Below, one piece after another: positions 44,286 through 55,830 of a stretch of DNA of 64,000 nt. Under the pieces are notes generated by a model, which was not told the origin of the DNA, searched no databases, and was given only the letters and a program-made list of their open reading frames with translations. Position 1 is the stretch's first letter. The number at the start of each line of letters is the position of its first letter. The DNA is taken from positions 62,001 to 126,000 of the forward strand of contig JAHQIW010007084.1 in assembly GCA_019055375.1 (NCBI GenBank), given 5' to 3'. Source of the stretch: Parelaphostrongylus tenuis (Eukaryota > Nematoda > Chromadorea > Rhabditida > Metastrongylidae). The translations under genes and the position numbers were made by a program.

Positions 44286-46790
44286 TTAAATTGCTAACAT
44301 GAGACAAAAACTACTTAGTGTTATGCGTTTTGAATGTGCAAGCACTGGTGTAACAATTGGCCCACATTCAGTAATTTTTATATACATTCAATAAGTGGAT
44401 AAGATGTAATAGCGTGTTAGTGGAGAAATACTCATATCCTCATGGGTAAACTAGTTTTTATCCCTTCCGTTCTTTTCTTTTCTACTTCATGAGGGCATGC
44501 TACTTCAACTAAATTGGCTAACACTGGCTGAGGTGTCAATGTTGTCAGGTTACGAGTAGTGAAAATGTTGTGAATGTCCGAAAAAAAGCAACATTATAGG
44601 CTGCGTCAATCACACCGGGTCTGCAAAGGAGTTGAACAGTTGATCACGAGGAATGATTTTTTCACGGAGATTCTTTGCTTGTTTTGTTAATGAATGTTGC
44701 TTTCGACTATGTTATTGCTGATAAAGATGACTAAATTCGAGGAATATTAGAACCTTGAGCGCCCACATGTGTTAATGACAGAATAGAAAAGTGATGAAAC
44801 TCTCGCCTTTGATCGTTTTTTGAGCTATGCGTTGCGCATTCGACTTCAATAAACATCGTTGCAAGTGAACGTATGAATATACGATCTTCACAATAACTTG
44901 TGGAGATCAACCTCTGTACAACTTAGTGTATCTTCTCAGACACTCTCTTGGCAATTTGACGATCTTGAAAGTATGGAAGGCCTGGTGAACTCTGGTGAAC
45001 TTTAACCACTGCGCAATACAAGGTTGTTTGATGGCGGGTGGGAGCAAAGCAGTTTTTCATAACCACTGAAATTTTGATATCTTTTCAAAAAATTTTCCGA
45101 AATAGGCAGGGAAGTGTTACAGCAAAAAGTGATATCACTTCTACTACACGTATGAATAGTAGTGGTTACAGGAACTAGCGTTCATTATACAGTGGGTCAC
45201 TGGTTCGATCCTATTTATTGATCAACCAAACTACTCATTGACGCTTAAAATTTTCCACCAGTCTTGTCTGCAATAACAAAAGCACAGACTTGTTACATTT
45301 GTAGCTCCTTGCAGGCAGTGCATAGACTAAAATTACGTATTTGGTTAATTCTTTAATGGTCGATGAAGTTTCATGCATGGCGCATTCCGCAGCGACTGTT
45401 AAGACGTAGGACACTTTCATCTTTATCTCTTTTCCGCTGCTCACATATCCTCTGTTGGTCATCCAATGACTGGAAAAAGCTACAGTAATGTTCCTGTCAT
45501 GGATCAGGCTTGCCCGTTGTATTCTACCGGTACGTCTATAAACCTCAACGCACAGGTCTGAGCGTCGTATCGGTGGTTTCCTTACTATACGCATGACATC
45601 ATGTAATGCTAAATCTCTGACGACTTGGCAAGTATACCCTGCTTATATAACAATGCTTTGAAAACTATACCTTGAAACAGAAGGGATCGCAGTTTAGCAA
45701 AGGTAGCCACAGTACTCATTGTTCTACTTCCTCTTCATTGCAGCCGCGATGCTCCTTGAGCTGTTCAAGCTGCTCGCTTCTGCTTATGACTTCAACACTC
45801 GTTACAATGCACGTGAATAAGAGTTAAAAAACGAATAAGTTGTGCACGAAAATCGTTCCCTTTGGATTCAACTGAAGAGCAATATCCATGCTAACGCTGC
45901 TGTAATCAACCAACATTGCTTTTACATGACTAACGCCTCATTTTACATGGACAACAACAGTGAAGCAGCGATGCTTTCAGTTTCATGTTTTTTTCATTAC
46001 AATAGCACTACAGCACTATTGAAGATAGGTGTTGATTATCTGATAAGTTGAAAAATCGTTTATCGAACTTTTCTACTGATGGTAATGTCCTGATACAATT
46101 ATGGAATTTTGTTTGTAGAGTTGTTATATGCCTCATAAATGACCTTAAACTGGGCGCGTGCTAAATAACGAGAGCTTTCATGATTGTTGTTATCTCAACT
46201 GAGTTATAATTCTTTTCTTCGAGTCGACGGCAATGTTCTTCTTTAAGTGGGTCTCTTCTAATTTTACATGACTCCAGTGAAGCTCCTCATGCTGTGGAGG
46301 AGGTGATCTATCGCACTGAAATCTTACCAAGGGATAAACAAGGTGCATGTTGACTGAGAGTTGTTGATGTCTACAAGATCCTCGTTTTCATGTAACAACA
46401 CGGTATTGCTGTTGCTCCAAGGGAAAGAAACTCCACACTCCTGCATTAAGAGAATCCTGATTTTGTGCTGCACAGTTTATCTCCGACGAGGCAGCATGAC
46501 GAAGAGCCGAGGAGATCACAGTTGTAAACCTTTTATCCATGGCCTTTCTCAGTGCAGTGGTTTATACTGTCTGGGCGCCGAGAAGTGATTATCTCAATCT
46601 GGTAATTGTGGAACTTTTAAAAAGTGTTGCGAATAGCTGCTACGAGTCTTTGCAAGTTGAATCATTACTGCTACTCTTTCCTATAACTTTTTCTTTTACA
46701 TTCTTTATTTTTTATATTATATTTATATTTATATTTATTTATTTTTATATTTATATAAATATTTTATATTTATTTTTTTATATTCCTTCC
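44286..46790. other. Repeat-rich, no gene seen
   Basis: Contains a degenerate family A SINE at 45165-45440 and a TTTATA-rich low-complexity tract at about 46691-46785. The minus frame 45235-45594 overlaps the SINE and is not a gene. No spliced gene was assembled. Confidence 0.4.
45165..45440 (+). repeat. Degenerate SINE, family A
   Basis: Keeps ACTGGTTCGATCCTATT (B box), CCAGTCTTGTCTGCAAT, GCACAGACTTG and the ATGCATGGCGCATTCCGCAGCG block of family A. The head is mostly lost. Confidence 0.6.
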
Positions 46791-46799
46791 AGTTTTGAA

Positions 46800-47560
46800 A
46801 GTGCGCGCATCAACTGGTGATTTCTGATGGTCCATACGATTACATGTTGTCGTATCCGCTCGAGTATCTTCGGAGGTAGTTGCCTCTTGGTCACTTTTCA
46901 GCCCTCCAATTCCTCAGCAGTAGCGTGGAGGTGTTAACTAAGCTATCCACATTCTTCAATATTGTCACCAATAGCATTTTTGAGGGCTGACCAGAGATGA
47001 ATAAATCGAAGTTCATGATGGTTTGGTATATTTTAAGCCTAAGCGGTCTTCTTTCTTTTCCGCGAAAAGTAAAATCATACACGAAGGATTCACATTCCGT
47101 TCAAAATTTTAGGAAGATAGCGATATTAGGGGAGAAACCTTAGATTTGCTAATGTGGCTCCTTACATCTTGCTACCATACGATAGAAAGTTCTCACGTCC
47201 ATCAATGAAATGGGGCTTTTAAAATTCTTTGTTGTCATAGATGATCACAGTCGTCATAATAAACTCGGACAGTAGGTCACCATATTGATTTCATTCCAAT
47301 CCGTATATCTCACTCTGTGATAATTGCTCTCTTGAATGCAATCGTTACGGTGAGACCACCAACGATGACCTTGTAGAAGCATAGTTTTCCCTGTTGAACT
47401 TCTTCAAATTCGTATGGAACGCTTCGACATCGCCTTTATCATCGCTGCGTTTGGGTGCGTATATGTCAACGGCTTTTAAAACCAATATAGGTCCACATCT
47501 TTTCTCTCGTGCGCCAGGCTGGCGTCGTTTGTCGTTTGCGAAAATCACTGTTCATGTCCA
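46800..47560 (-). pseudogene. RTE-type LINE endonuclease remnant
   Basis: The minus frame near 47350-47500 reads Tyr-Ala-Pro then Val-Glu-Ala-Phe and Lys-Lys-Phe, the pattern of the apurinic-type endonuclease of RTE retrotransposons in strongylid worms. Nearer 46880-47000 the same strand gives Val-Asp-Ser-Leu-Val then Val-Thr-Lys-Arg-Gln-Leu and Glu-Arg-Ile-Arg-Gln, the linker between endonuclease and reverse transcriptase. The middle is eroded and frameshifted. Non-functional. Confidence 0.65.
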
Positions 47561-48289
47561 AAGTACCTCTCACAATATAGTGTCATTAATTTACAGGGCT
47601 CTAGTCGTCGGCGCAGCCTAGTGAGTTATACTGTGTAAGAGACGGAATCGAGCCTGAGAAGCAACTCACGCAATTAACAGAATAGAAAGCCACGTGGCCA
47701 CATGCCTGCATAATGTGCGTTCCATTTGAACTTCACCTCAACTACGGCATTCTATCTTCTTGAATATGAAGTGAATGACTCAGGTGCTACGTAATCTGGT
47801 TGCCGGAAAGGAAACATAGTAGAAGGTTTCACACCAGCTAGCAGAATACAAGCGTGGCGGTGATAGGAAGCAGAGCAGCCTTTTGATTTCATCACGCTGT
47901 GCCCTTCGTCGTGCTATCGTATCTGCATTGTCCCATTGAGGCGCCAAAAATTTCAAGATTTATACTGGAAATTATTATGAAACACAGTTTTGAACTGAAT
48001 ACGATACGACAATAGGCATCAAGAAGCACGACTTCTAAAGCAGTCCTATAACTTTGTTTCTCCAAAGGCGATTCACTCTGGGATCGGTTTTGAAGAATGC
48101 AACGTGTGTACACCAAGCATGAAAAAATCAGAAGTACTGTCTTGCACGGAAAAACAATTTCAGCAGAATGGATAATCAACTAATTACATCATGCCTTTAC
48201 CATATCATTTCAACATCAACAATGCCACCGTGTGTGACTGCTCCAATATGGTCCGACCACGCAATATCTGCATGTATTGGGTTGTTCCA
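47561..48289. other. No gene seen
   Basis: Short frames on both strands without family resemblance. It borders an RTE remnant on one side and a mariner remnant on the other. Confidence 0.4.
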
Positions 48290-49200
48290 TTATTCTCTTG
48301 CGTACTATTGTTTTCTGATAAATTCCTGTTCAAAATGGGGTTATTGCCAAAAGGCTGTGGTGAGAATGCTAGTAGCTTTAGCTAGACAGTTGGATACGGC
48401 CTAGCAGCATCGCTGGTCATCCCCCCAGCCCTCCCCCAAATGGAAAGGGCTCCCGCAAAGTGATTTTGATGGACATCTCAGCATTGACTGAACACCATCG
48501 CGCTGCACGAGTGACCATTTGAAAAAATCTTTTGCTACGACCGCACAGGCAGGACTATATTAAGGTGATTATCAGTGGAGATGAATCCTGGCCTATTACG
48601 AGAACAGCACGCTCCACGCCTATTGGCTGTTTCACGACAAAGACCTGCCATATCCACTAGAGCCCAAGTTATTTGCTCGAAAGATTATGTTTTCGGTTTC
48701 AGGGATTGGTATAGTATGCTGTTCTGAGAACTATTCGGCAACAAGGAGACAATGTTGACGTTAACGATAACAACTGTGGATGTTGAACGCAGCACTGCAA
48801 AAGAAGCGTTTGAAACACCTCAGTGTCGGTCGTCCTTCATATAGAAACGCTCGACCTTACATTGCAAAGTCGACTCGCCACATATTGGAGAAACTGGGCT
48901 GGACCGTGGTTTCTTATCCACCCTATAGCCCTAATATTGCTTCACTGGCTTATCTCTCTCCCGCGCCCTGAAGTAGCATGTGTAGGAGAGCAAATTTCGT
49001 AGGCCATAATGAGCTCAAAAATGACCTCACCGACTTTTTTCGATCGCCAGCCTTATTCTTCTCGGAAGGGAGGTATTCAATCTCTACCCATAAAATGCTT
49101 GCTTGTCGTTGATCATGATGGCGATGTATTAATGATTAGTTGATTTCTTCAAATGCACAGCAGTTGAATTAACGAATGTGTCAAAATGCGATATCTTTTA
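48290..49200 (+). pseudogene. Mariner transposase remnant
   Basis: With frameshifts, the plus strand gives Ser-Gly-Asp-Glu-Ser-Trp (the region of the second catalytic Asp) near 48570. Near 48850-48940 it gives Ala-Arg-Pro-Tyr-Ile-Ala-Lys-Ser-Thr then Leu-Gly-Trp and Pro-Pro-Tyr-Ser-Pro-Asn, the mariner C-terminal catalytic motif where the third acidic residue should follow. It also contains the inter-domain Leu-Thr-Glu-His-His-Arg-Ala-Ala-Arg. Several stops; dead. Confidence 0.8.
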
Positions 49201-49499
49201 TGATACCACCCAATGTACGAATATGTTTTAGGAAACTTTTACTTATAAATGGTAAAAAGGCGGCTCACTTAATGGCGTCATTACTCTTTGATTTACAAAT
49301 TTCCAAAATAACTAAGCTAGATCCATTTGAGACAACAGCAGTGTGGTGAAATGGGGTTCATCAGTTGCAGCTATTGAACTAAGAATTATTGCGTGATGTA
49401 ATTCATGAAAATGGAAACCACCACCTGCTACATTTCTTACACGATAGATGTGCTGAATGAAAAGGTGATTAAATTGATTTTTCCTTTCCTCCTCGCCTT

Positions 49500-49780
49500 C
49501 AACGCCTTTTAAAAAGAGAGACTGGGCATAATATAAAACTCTCGGCGTTACTCAATTATTAGGGAATTGCTATACATTCGACTTCTCTGAGGGTCATTAG
49601 AGATGGTTGAATGCATTTTCAGCCCTTGAAATAACTCGCGGTGGCCTGCTAATACATCAAGTTAGTGGTCAATCCTCCAAGACTAGCTTGTTCCCAATAC
49701 ACTGAGTCTAGGTAAATGGAAGGTTCGGTGTGACTTGGATGCGAACCAAACCATTGTTTTACGGGGCCTCATGCAGTATT
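49500..49780 (-). repeat. Degenerate SINE, family A, minus strand
   Basis: Plus-strand text AACTCGCGGTGGCCTGCTAA and GTTGAATGCATTTTCAGCCC are inverse forms of the family A body. The tRNA-like head would lie near 49740-49770 but is poorly kept. Confidence 0.6.
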
Positions 49781-51956
49781 GAGAATTGAAACTGTCACTC
49801 AAGATACGAAGGAGACGAGCTTGTTATTAAAGTGCTTGTTTTTACTTTAGCAAGTGGGATATGCTGATTAAGAAATCTGCATCCTCACCCTTTGTGCAAT
49901 TCTGGTAAATGTATGTTTTTGCTGAACTATTGCTACATAAGATGACGTATAATCGGATGTGAACAAAGCAAAATCATCTTGTTATAAAATGAAGGGTAGA
50001 GCAAACATTACTGATCTCTTTCTTAGGATGTTCTACGCACCTCCTTTACGTCTCCATTGAGCATAATAGATGTGATTAAGTGCTCATTTTTCTCAACCAA
50101 GGGCTTGAGGGGATCTGCCGGTGTATCAGTTTGGTGCAACTATTTCGAGTACTTCGAAAAAACATTACGCACTAATATCGCAGTGATTAACTTGCTCTAT
50201 TTTTCATCAGTATCGACAAAGAAATCTTTTATCAATGTAAGTTTGTGTAAAATATAGGTTTTGCAGCGAGTAGTTCATAAGAGCAGAAGATATATTATAC
50301 CACACAAATCTTGTGCCGTTACTTTATTCACCTGAAGTTTAGAGGTAAAGCCTAGAAAGACCTCTACAGAACCTTGAAGAAATTCCAAAATAACGTAGAT
50401 GGCAGAAAGTGAACGCTGTTTCAATCCATCGGAAAGTTTCAGCTAAAGACTGTAATATATAAACAAATCCATTGATTCGTCGGAAGAGTATTCTGTGCAA
50501 TTAAAACAAATTCAATCCAGATCAGTCGACTTATGCGTGCTAACGTCAGTGCTTCATACTTTATCCAATTAGGATCATAAAAATTGAAGAGTAAAGTCAC
50601 TTTTTTTATTCATTAAGGATCATAAAAATTAAGAAACGATGGTCACTTTTTTTCTCTCTTTCACTCTATTTTTATGTAAATATAACGCAAAGGTAACACA
50701 TTAAGAAGTACTGTATAAGCAGAGAAAATAAAATTTCAAAAAAACGTGCAATTTGGATTTGTTTTGTAAACATTCGACAGACTGTGTTTCAATGAAAGCG
50801 ACTGAACTAGTATATTATTGAATTCTCACAAAATGAAGAATTTCAAATGACGACTAATGTTTTCCATAGAATTTCTTAAAGATCTCAGATAAACTCATAA
50901 ATGTGCCTCACATTGATCAGACGATTTACTTTCTGAACGATACAATTGCTAGAATCGAAACTCAATAAGACTTATGGGAATTTCCAAAAAAATTGAAAGC
51001 AAAAGCGATGTTTTGTCAAATCAAACAAAAAAAATAAGTGGAATATATAAATTTTCAAAGAAAACAAAGACGTGGTCTGGTGATCGACGAAGTGGTAATG
51101 TGATGAGGTGTGTTGCGTTTTAGCTTTTACATTGTCATTCGATGATTAATGTAGGAAACAAAAGGATGAAAAATGACCAGACAACTAGCCTTCACGATGA
51201 TCTCAGACTCAGTTCACTCTGAGACCAGGGTGAAAACCGATTGCCTTGGGAAGAAGCAGTTGCTTGGATGAAATGGCAATCAGTGCTTGCGGTGAATGTG
51301 GCGATCGTTCAGTGAGGTTGTGATTGGGAGTGAGTGGGTGGACCAGCCTAGCTGTGTACTGTCCTCTCATTCGCTTCCATTCTTCCTCTACTCTCGTGGA
51401 TCGATCGATAATTACGAGATTCTGGAGTGGAATTTTGATTTTTTTTTACAGGTTATTATTTCAGAATCGACTGGTTGAGCGTCACTTTAACCTTGAAGTT
51501 ATTAATAGATCCACTTCTCCGTTACTACTTCATTTTCGATTATCATGCATGAGTAGTACATTAGGAGTTCTTTTGAAATGGTGAAGCTGTTTGCCACCGG
51601 GCTTGTGTATCGCAATCTAAAGATCACAACTACATTCAAGAAGTACATGTGAAGAAAACCTTCACTTTATGATTATTTAGATTGGTTGGTGAAAGTTCCG
51701 AATCAAAAGGGTGATATGACAGATTGCTAGAAATGGAAGTTGGATTCAAAGTTCACATTTTCATCTGAACATCTCAAAATAACACAACGTCAAAGAGATT
51801 TTTCCAAGTGCATCAGTCACTATGTTTGTTTTCCTAACTAAGTGGCATTCAAAATTATATTCGTACTTAGTCCTTCTAGGCTTTAATTACTTACTACTCT
51901 AAAAATCACCCCTCCGACAAATTTACCTGTTTAATACCCACTATACCAATAACATC
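49781..51956. other. No gene seen
   Basis: AT-rich. TTAGGATCATAAAAATTGAA and AAGGATCATAAAAATTAAGA (about 50570 and 50617) form a small direct duplication. The frames at 51296-51478 and 51324-51584 overlap in different registers and show no family. Confidence 0.4.
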
Positions 51957-52260
51957 GAGCGCATGTGGCGCAGTGGTTAGAGATGCTCTGCGTCGCACAC
52001 GAGGTCAATGGTTCGATCTCGCGCTCATGGCTCACCAAGCCATCCATCCCTCCGGGGTCGGTAAACTGAAACCAGACAGGTCTCATACTTGTCTGGAAGG
52101 ATAAGCAGCACTGACTCGGTTCAGCGGGAGGCCACCGCGAGTCATTGTAAAGGCCTAATGTGCATTAGCAATCACCTCAAACGAAGTTTAAAATTGAAGT
52201 CGAATGCATGGCGCATCCCTCAGGGATTGATCAACGCCCGAGAGCTTTATTCTTTTTATT
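51957..52260 (+). repeat. tRNA-derived SINE, family A copy 3
   Basis: The best-kept head: GAGCGCATGTGGCGCAGTGG TTAGAGATGC with A box, then GGTTCGATCTC as B box about 35 bases on. A complete body follows (AAGCCATCCATCCCTCCGGG, CTTGTCTGGAAGG, GGGAGGCCACCGCGAGTCA), ending GAGCTTTATTCTTTTTATT. Confidence 0.9.
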
Positions 52261-52378
52261 ATACCAATAACATGTTAAACTGCGAATGTCAGAAGAATAT
52301 GTGAGGATATCGAAAGGTAATGACAGAGTAGTAACAAAGATAGTAAGCAGGATAAGTTATAACCGGCTCAAATTCAAG

Positions 52379-52786
52379 GACCCAAAGTGGGCGTCTCTAA
52401 CTGGCAAGGGCTCCAATCGCCAGCACGGGAACGGCTCCACCCCTCCATCCTCCTCTGTGGCTCTAACTGCCTTACTAGTCTCTGCCACTTAGCAACCATC
52501 CATTGGGAAAAAGGTTGCCGGTTCGAACTTCTACCACAACATTTCTCTGTAGTTTTCTTAATGTTATCTTTTCGATGTCGATTAGTATTGAAGGCCCTTC
52601 TAGTACGTATTTATCACGAAAAAAAAAACACTCAGATGTATAACATTTCACTACTTTTTAGCACAAACCTAGATCATAGACGTAGAACGTAGATATAAAT
52701 ATATTATGTTGCTATAGGCTACAGATTGTTGAAACTCATTGTTATAAAATGCAGATTGTTGAATAAATAAATAAATAATAATGATA

Positions 52787-52828
<42 letters not shown>

Positions 52829-53150
52829 TATATATATTTGTCACTTGTGTTGCGGTATTACTATGTGAGATATGGTATGATTTGGTGTTCCAGTGATTCA
52901 AACATAATAGAGTGAAAGAAAAAAGATTACCGAAAAAACTACAGTGAAGTAGTCTGATAGGGGATCGACCAGCAACTTTCTTCCCAATGGACGCGTGCTG
53001 AGTGGAGGAGTGAGACAGACAGTAACTGCCCCACTGAGGTTAGAGTCGCACAGTCGTAGAGGGGGGAGGGAGGAGGGGGCGGGACCGCTTTATGCTGGTG
53101 AGTGGAGCCCTTGCCAGTTAGACCCGCCCAGTTTGGGTCCACGGAAGCCA
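52379..53150. repeat. Inverted pair of a further repeat family
   Basis: 52379-52530 and the reverse complement of about 52965-53150 share, in order, GACCCAAA-TGGGCG, TCTAACTGGCAAGGGCTCCA, CCAGCA, CCATCC/CCCTCCTCC, CTCTAACTGCC/CTCTAACCTCAG, TCCATTGGGAA-AAGTTGC and GGTTCGAAC/GGTCGATCC. The terminal T-arm-like string suggests a tRNA-related SINE. An AT microsatellite (52787-52843) lies between the arms. Confidence 0.75.
52787..52843. repeat. (TA)n microsatellite
   Basis: About 55 bases of nearly pure TA, preceded by AATAAATAAATAAT. No coding content. Confidence 0.95.
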
Positions 53151-53483
53151 GCAGATTAAAAGAATGAGCGGTATAGATGGGGTCTATATAGAACACAATG
53201 AGACACGTGAACACAAAAGCACACATCAACACGCACCGACTACAGAATATATATATACTCTTACTTTTACTTGCTTTCACTTGGCCCATATTCACCCATT
53301 CAGCTGTTTCTTCACCTTTTATTCAAATAATTACATTAACACTGCCTTTGCTAAGTATTATGAGGTGTGAGGTCGCGTTTAATTACGAGGCACTCCACTT
53401 TACCGTTCAATCTCAGATTTTGTTATTTATCCACAAAGAGGTCCTTTCTGATTAGAAGGGTGCAAACGAAAAATCGATTTCAT

Positions 53484-54275
53484 CCGCTGAGGAGGAACTT
53501 TTCATAGGAGTGTTAATAACCTTTTGAAAGCTATGACCTGAAGCTACAACCCGACGTCGCCGTTTTTTCAATACACCCTTACATAACGTCAGATCAAAAT
53601 TTGTGTTTCACACTCGCCTTTTTCCTTCATTTTTATCACGCGTATAACTCGTTGGAAGCTGAGAAGCATATCAGTGTGTAGAGATTATTTCGTAGTATCT
53701 TATTCAACCGTTTTATCTAAAGTTTCTTTCAAAACGGAGTAGAAATTCCCAATTACAAAATATCGATTGTCCCGCTTTGCCCCGCCTTCTGCCACGACCT
53801 TCGCCTTGTCGAATAGCCTGTAAACAGCGTTACCAAAAGTAGAGTCCAATCATATTTTTCTTGCTGAACATCATTTCCATAAAATGAGAGCATAGGCATA
53901 GTTGAAATCAGCAAATATTACGCTATTGGATATTTATTGATAATTTGAAAATAGAACTCTGTCTAGCAAGGTTCAAAGCACAAATCAAAAGAACAGAGGA
54001 AATTGAGATATTAAAAGGGCTTTCTAAAAACCAAACAAATTTTTTGGCTTCTCTGAAGCTTGTGCTATAGTTTGGGTACTGTCACTCTGAGGAAGGAGTT
54101 TTTGTCGAGCGAAATAAGAGAAAAACACGTCGTTCAATGAAAGATGATTTCATTTTGAATGATGCAGCGTTATAAAGGGGTGCTTTGAAAGACCGGCGAT
54201 TTAGGGCTATAGCCTCAAGTCCCAGCCTTCGAATGGTTTTCAACACTCCTGTTAAAAGTTCTTCTCCAGAGAATG
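53484..54275. mobile_element. Long-TIR MITE, copy 3
   Basis: The left end (GGAGTGTTAATAACC, GAAAGCTATGACCTGAAGC, CGTCGCCG, ACACCCTTACATAACGTC) is the inverse of the right end (CAACACTCCTG, TAGCCTCAAGTCCCAGCC, CGGCGA, GCGTTATAAAGGGGTGC). TIRs are about 110-130 bases; no transposase inside. The interior has a GC-richer patch (CCCGCTTTGCCCCGCC). It directly adjoins the Penelope-like fragment at 54287. Confidence 0.75.
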
Positions 54276-54286
54276 AGATCAATTTT

Positions 54287-54688
54287 TCATTCGCTTCCTC
54301 TTACAGGCTTTAGGAGTTTTCCGCGCAGATATTTTGGACTCCTGTGCGACGATAATGGTTTTTGCATCAGAATCTTTTCCGTCATATTTTTGTCCTCTGT
54401 GCGCTTCCAGTGGAGTTGCTTGGCCTTAAGTTTTCCAACTAAGTACTCTTTTATGCGTACGCTTAGTGGTCTACCCGTTCCGCCAATGCATTCGTTCCTA
54501 CATGCCTTGGCAAAAATTAAGTATACCGTGACAGATATCATAACAATAGCTAACTTCAACGTTAGGGCAATCAATGCACTTTTCCTTTCCACTTTTCCGT
54601 TTTTCCGTTGGGTCATGAAATCGCTTACGAGCCAGTTGGCGCCTTGAACTGTTAGTGGTGTATCAGCTACTGCTACCGAGTCTCTCAA
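54287..54688 (-). pseudogene. Penelope-like GIY-YIG endonuclease fragment
   Basis: The minus frame has Val-Tyr-Leu-Ile-Phe, then Cys with Asn-Glu-Cys-Ile-Gly-Gly-Thr-Gly-Arg-Pro-Leu-Ser-Val-Arg-Ile-Lys-Glu-Tyr-Leu. Penelope-like retroelements have a C-terminal GIY-YIG nuclease with the form Tyr-Ile-Gly-Glu-Thr-Gly-Arg-Pro-Leu and a following Arg-Ile-Lys-Glu-His. Here Tyr is Cys and Glu is Gly at the second motif, so it is probably dead. No reverse transcriptase frame was found upstream (above 54690). Confidence 0.7.
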
Positions 54689-54689
54689 A

Positions 54690-55189
54690 CCTGCCTTTCA
54701 TAAACAAAGTTGAATGGCTGTGCTTACTTTGTTTTTAATGAAACACAGAAGGAACAGTTATTCTTGCTAGACTCATCTTTTAGGTGGCTGATTTTCCTCT
54801 ATATCCAAGTCAAGAGGCTCCCATCATTTCGTAGGTAGTATAAGTGGCTATTTTTGAGCCAAGTTTGAGGTTTCTTCCTTGCGTCTTTTTCTGTGCATCC
54901 ATTGGTAGCTCTTCAGAAAACATTTCTTATAAATGCTCATCAAGGAATAAAAAATAAACACTCAGCGTGCGTAAATTTAACCGAAGGGAACCGAACGCAG
55001 TATTTCCTTCAATCTCAGCGTTCGAGTCATCGTACTGGAAGCGCCTGCAACATAAATTGCTACTGAAACCATAGACATAAGTCCCCAAAACTTTCTTGAC
55101 AACCTAATATTATCAGGCTGAGCAAAAAATTGTAAGAATTCCTGAAGGTTTCATTTTTTCACATCTTAGCGTCGCCTTTTTACTGATAG
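54690..55189. other. No gene seen
   Basis: If the Penelope-like fragment were complete, its reverse transcriptase would lie here on the minus strand. I see no such motif, so the element is 5'-truncated or replaced. Confidence 0.4.
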
Positions 55190-55830
55190 TTTTGTGTATA
55201 ATTATCTAGTTCATTAATTTAGCTCCAAAATGCTCATTAAACAATCTGAATTGCCTATTGCTGATCCGACATTATTAGAAGCTTCAACGATTTGTGAAGC
55301 CGTCAATGAGATTATTGAGGGCGTAGGCGCTGGTATGCCGCCAAAATCGACAGTTGTCAGATGGTCTGAGCGATTTAAAGATGGCAATTTTGTATGCAAT
55401 TTCGTATTGAAGACATACCTCGTTCTGGCCGGCCATGTGTTTTGGATGAAAGTGATTTTAAAGCCTCTGTGAATGCTAAGCCTTCATCAAGTGACTAAGG
55501 AATTTGGTTTTTCTCGCCGACCGTAGTCAACAAGTCGCGCCAATTTGACACTATCCGCAAGAAGCCTCGCCAGGATCTGTGAGAGCTTTATCTGATTATG
55601 GCCTCTTTGGACCAACGAAGCACTTTCGAATGATCGTCGATTTGAATCAATTGATGTACTTGAAGAAGCGAGTCAAGAGTTTCTCGATTCAAAGAATCCG
55701 GAATGGCATTTCGGGCACATCCGGATTCCTGCAGAACAATGGTAGGAAGTCGTGGAAATTAGTGGTCTGTACTTTCAAGAATAGTTTTTGTTACGTTTGT
55801 TGTTATTTTGCGCATTGAAGAGTGATTTGA
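55190..55830 (+). pseudogene. Internally deleted mariner transposase
   Basis: The N-terminal part gives Pro-Lys-Ser-Thr-Val-Val-Arg-Trp, then Arg-Phe-Lys-Asp-Gly. After a frameshift it gives Glu-Asp-Ile-Pro-Arg-Ser-Gly-Arg-Pro, the HTH linker. From about 55600 it resumes near the C-terminus (Ser-Asn-Asp-Arg-Arg-Phe-Glu-Ser then Phe-Leu-Asp-Ser-Lys). The catalytic centre is missing between them, so it is a deletion derivative. Confidence 0.75.

Noticed and set aside
45235..45594. 119-codon minus frame as a gene
   Set aside because: Its downstream half is antisense to a worn SINE; no family signature.
53164..53455. Two overlapping plus frames after the inverted repeat
   Set aside because: Different registers of the same AT-rich DNA; no conserved motif or splice support.
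53484..53530. CTGAGGA string as a further hammerhead
   Set aside because: No stem II and no GAAA at the right distance. The same holds for CTGAGGA near 54087.
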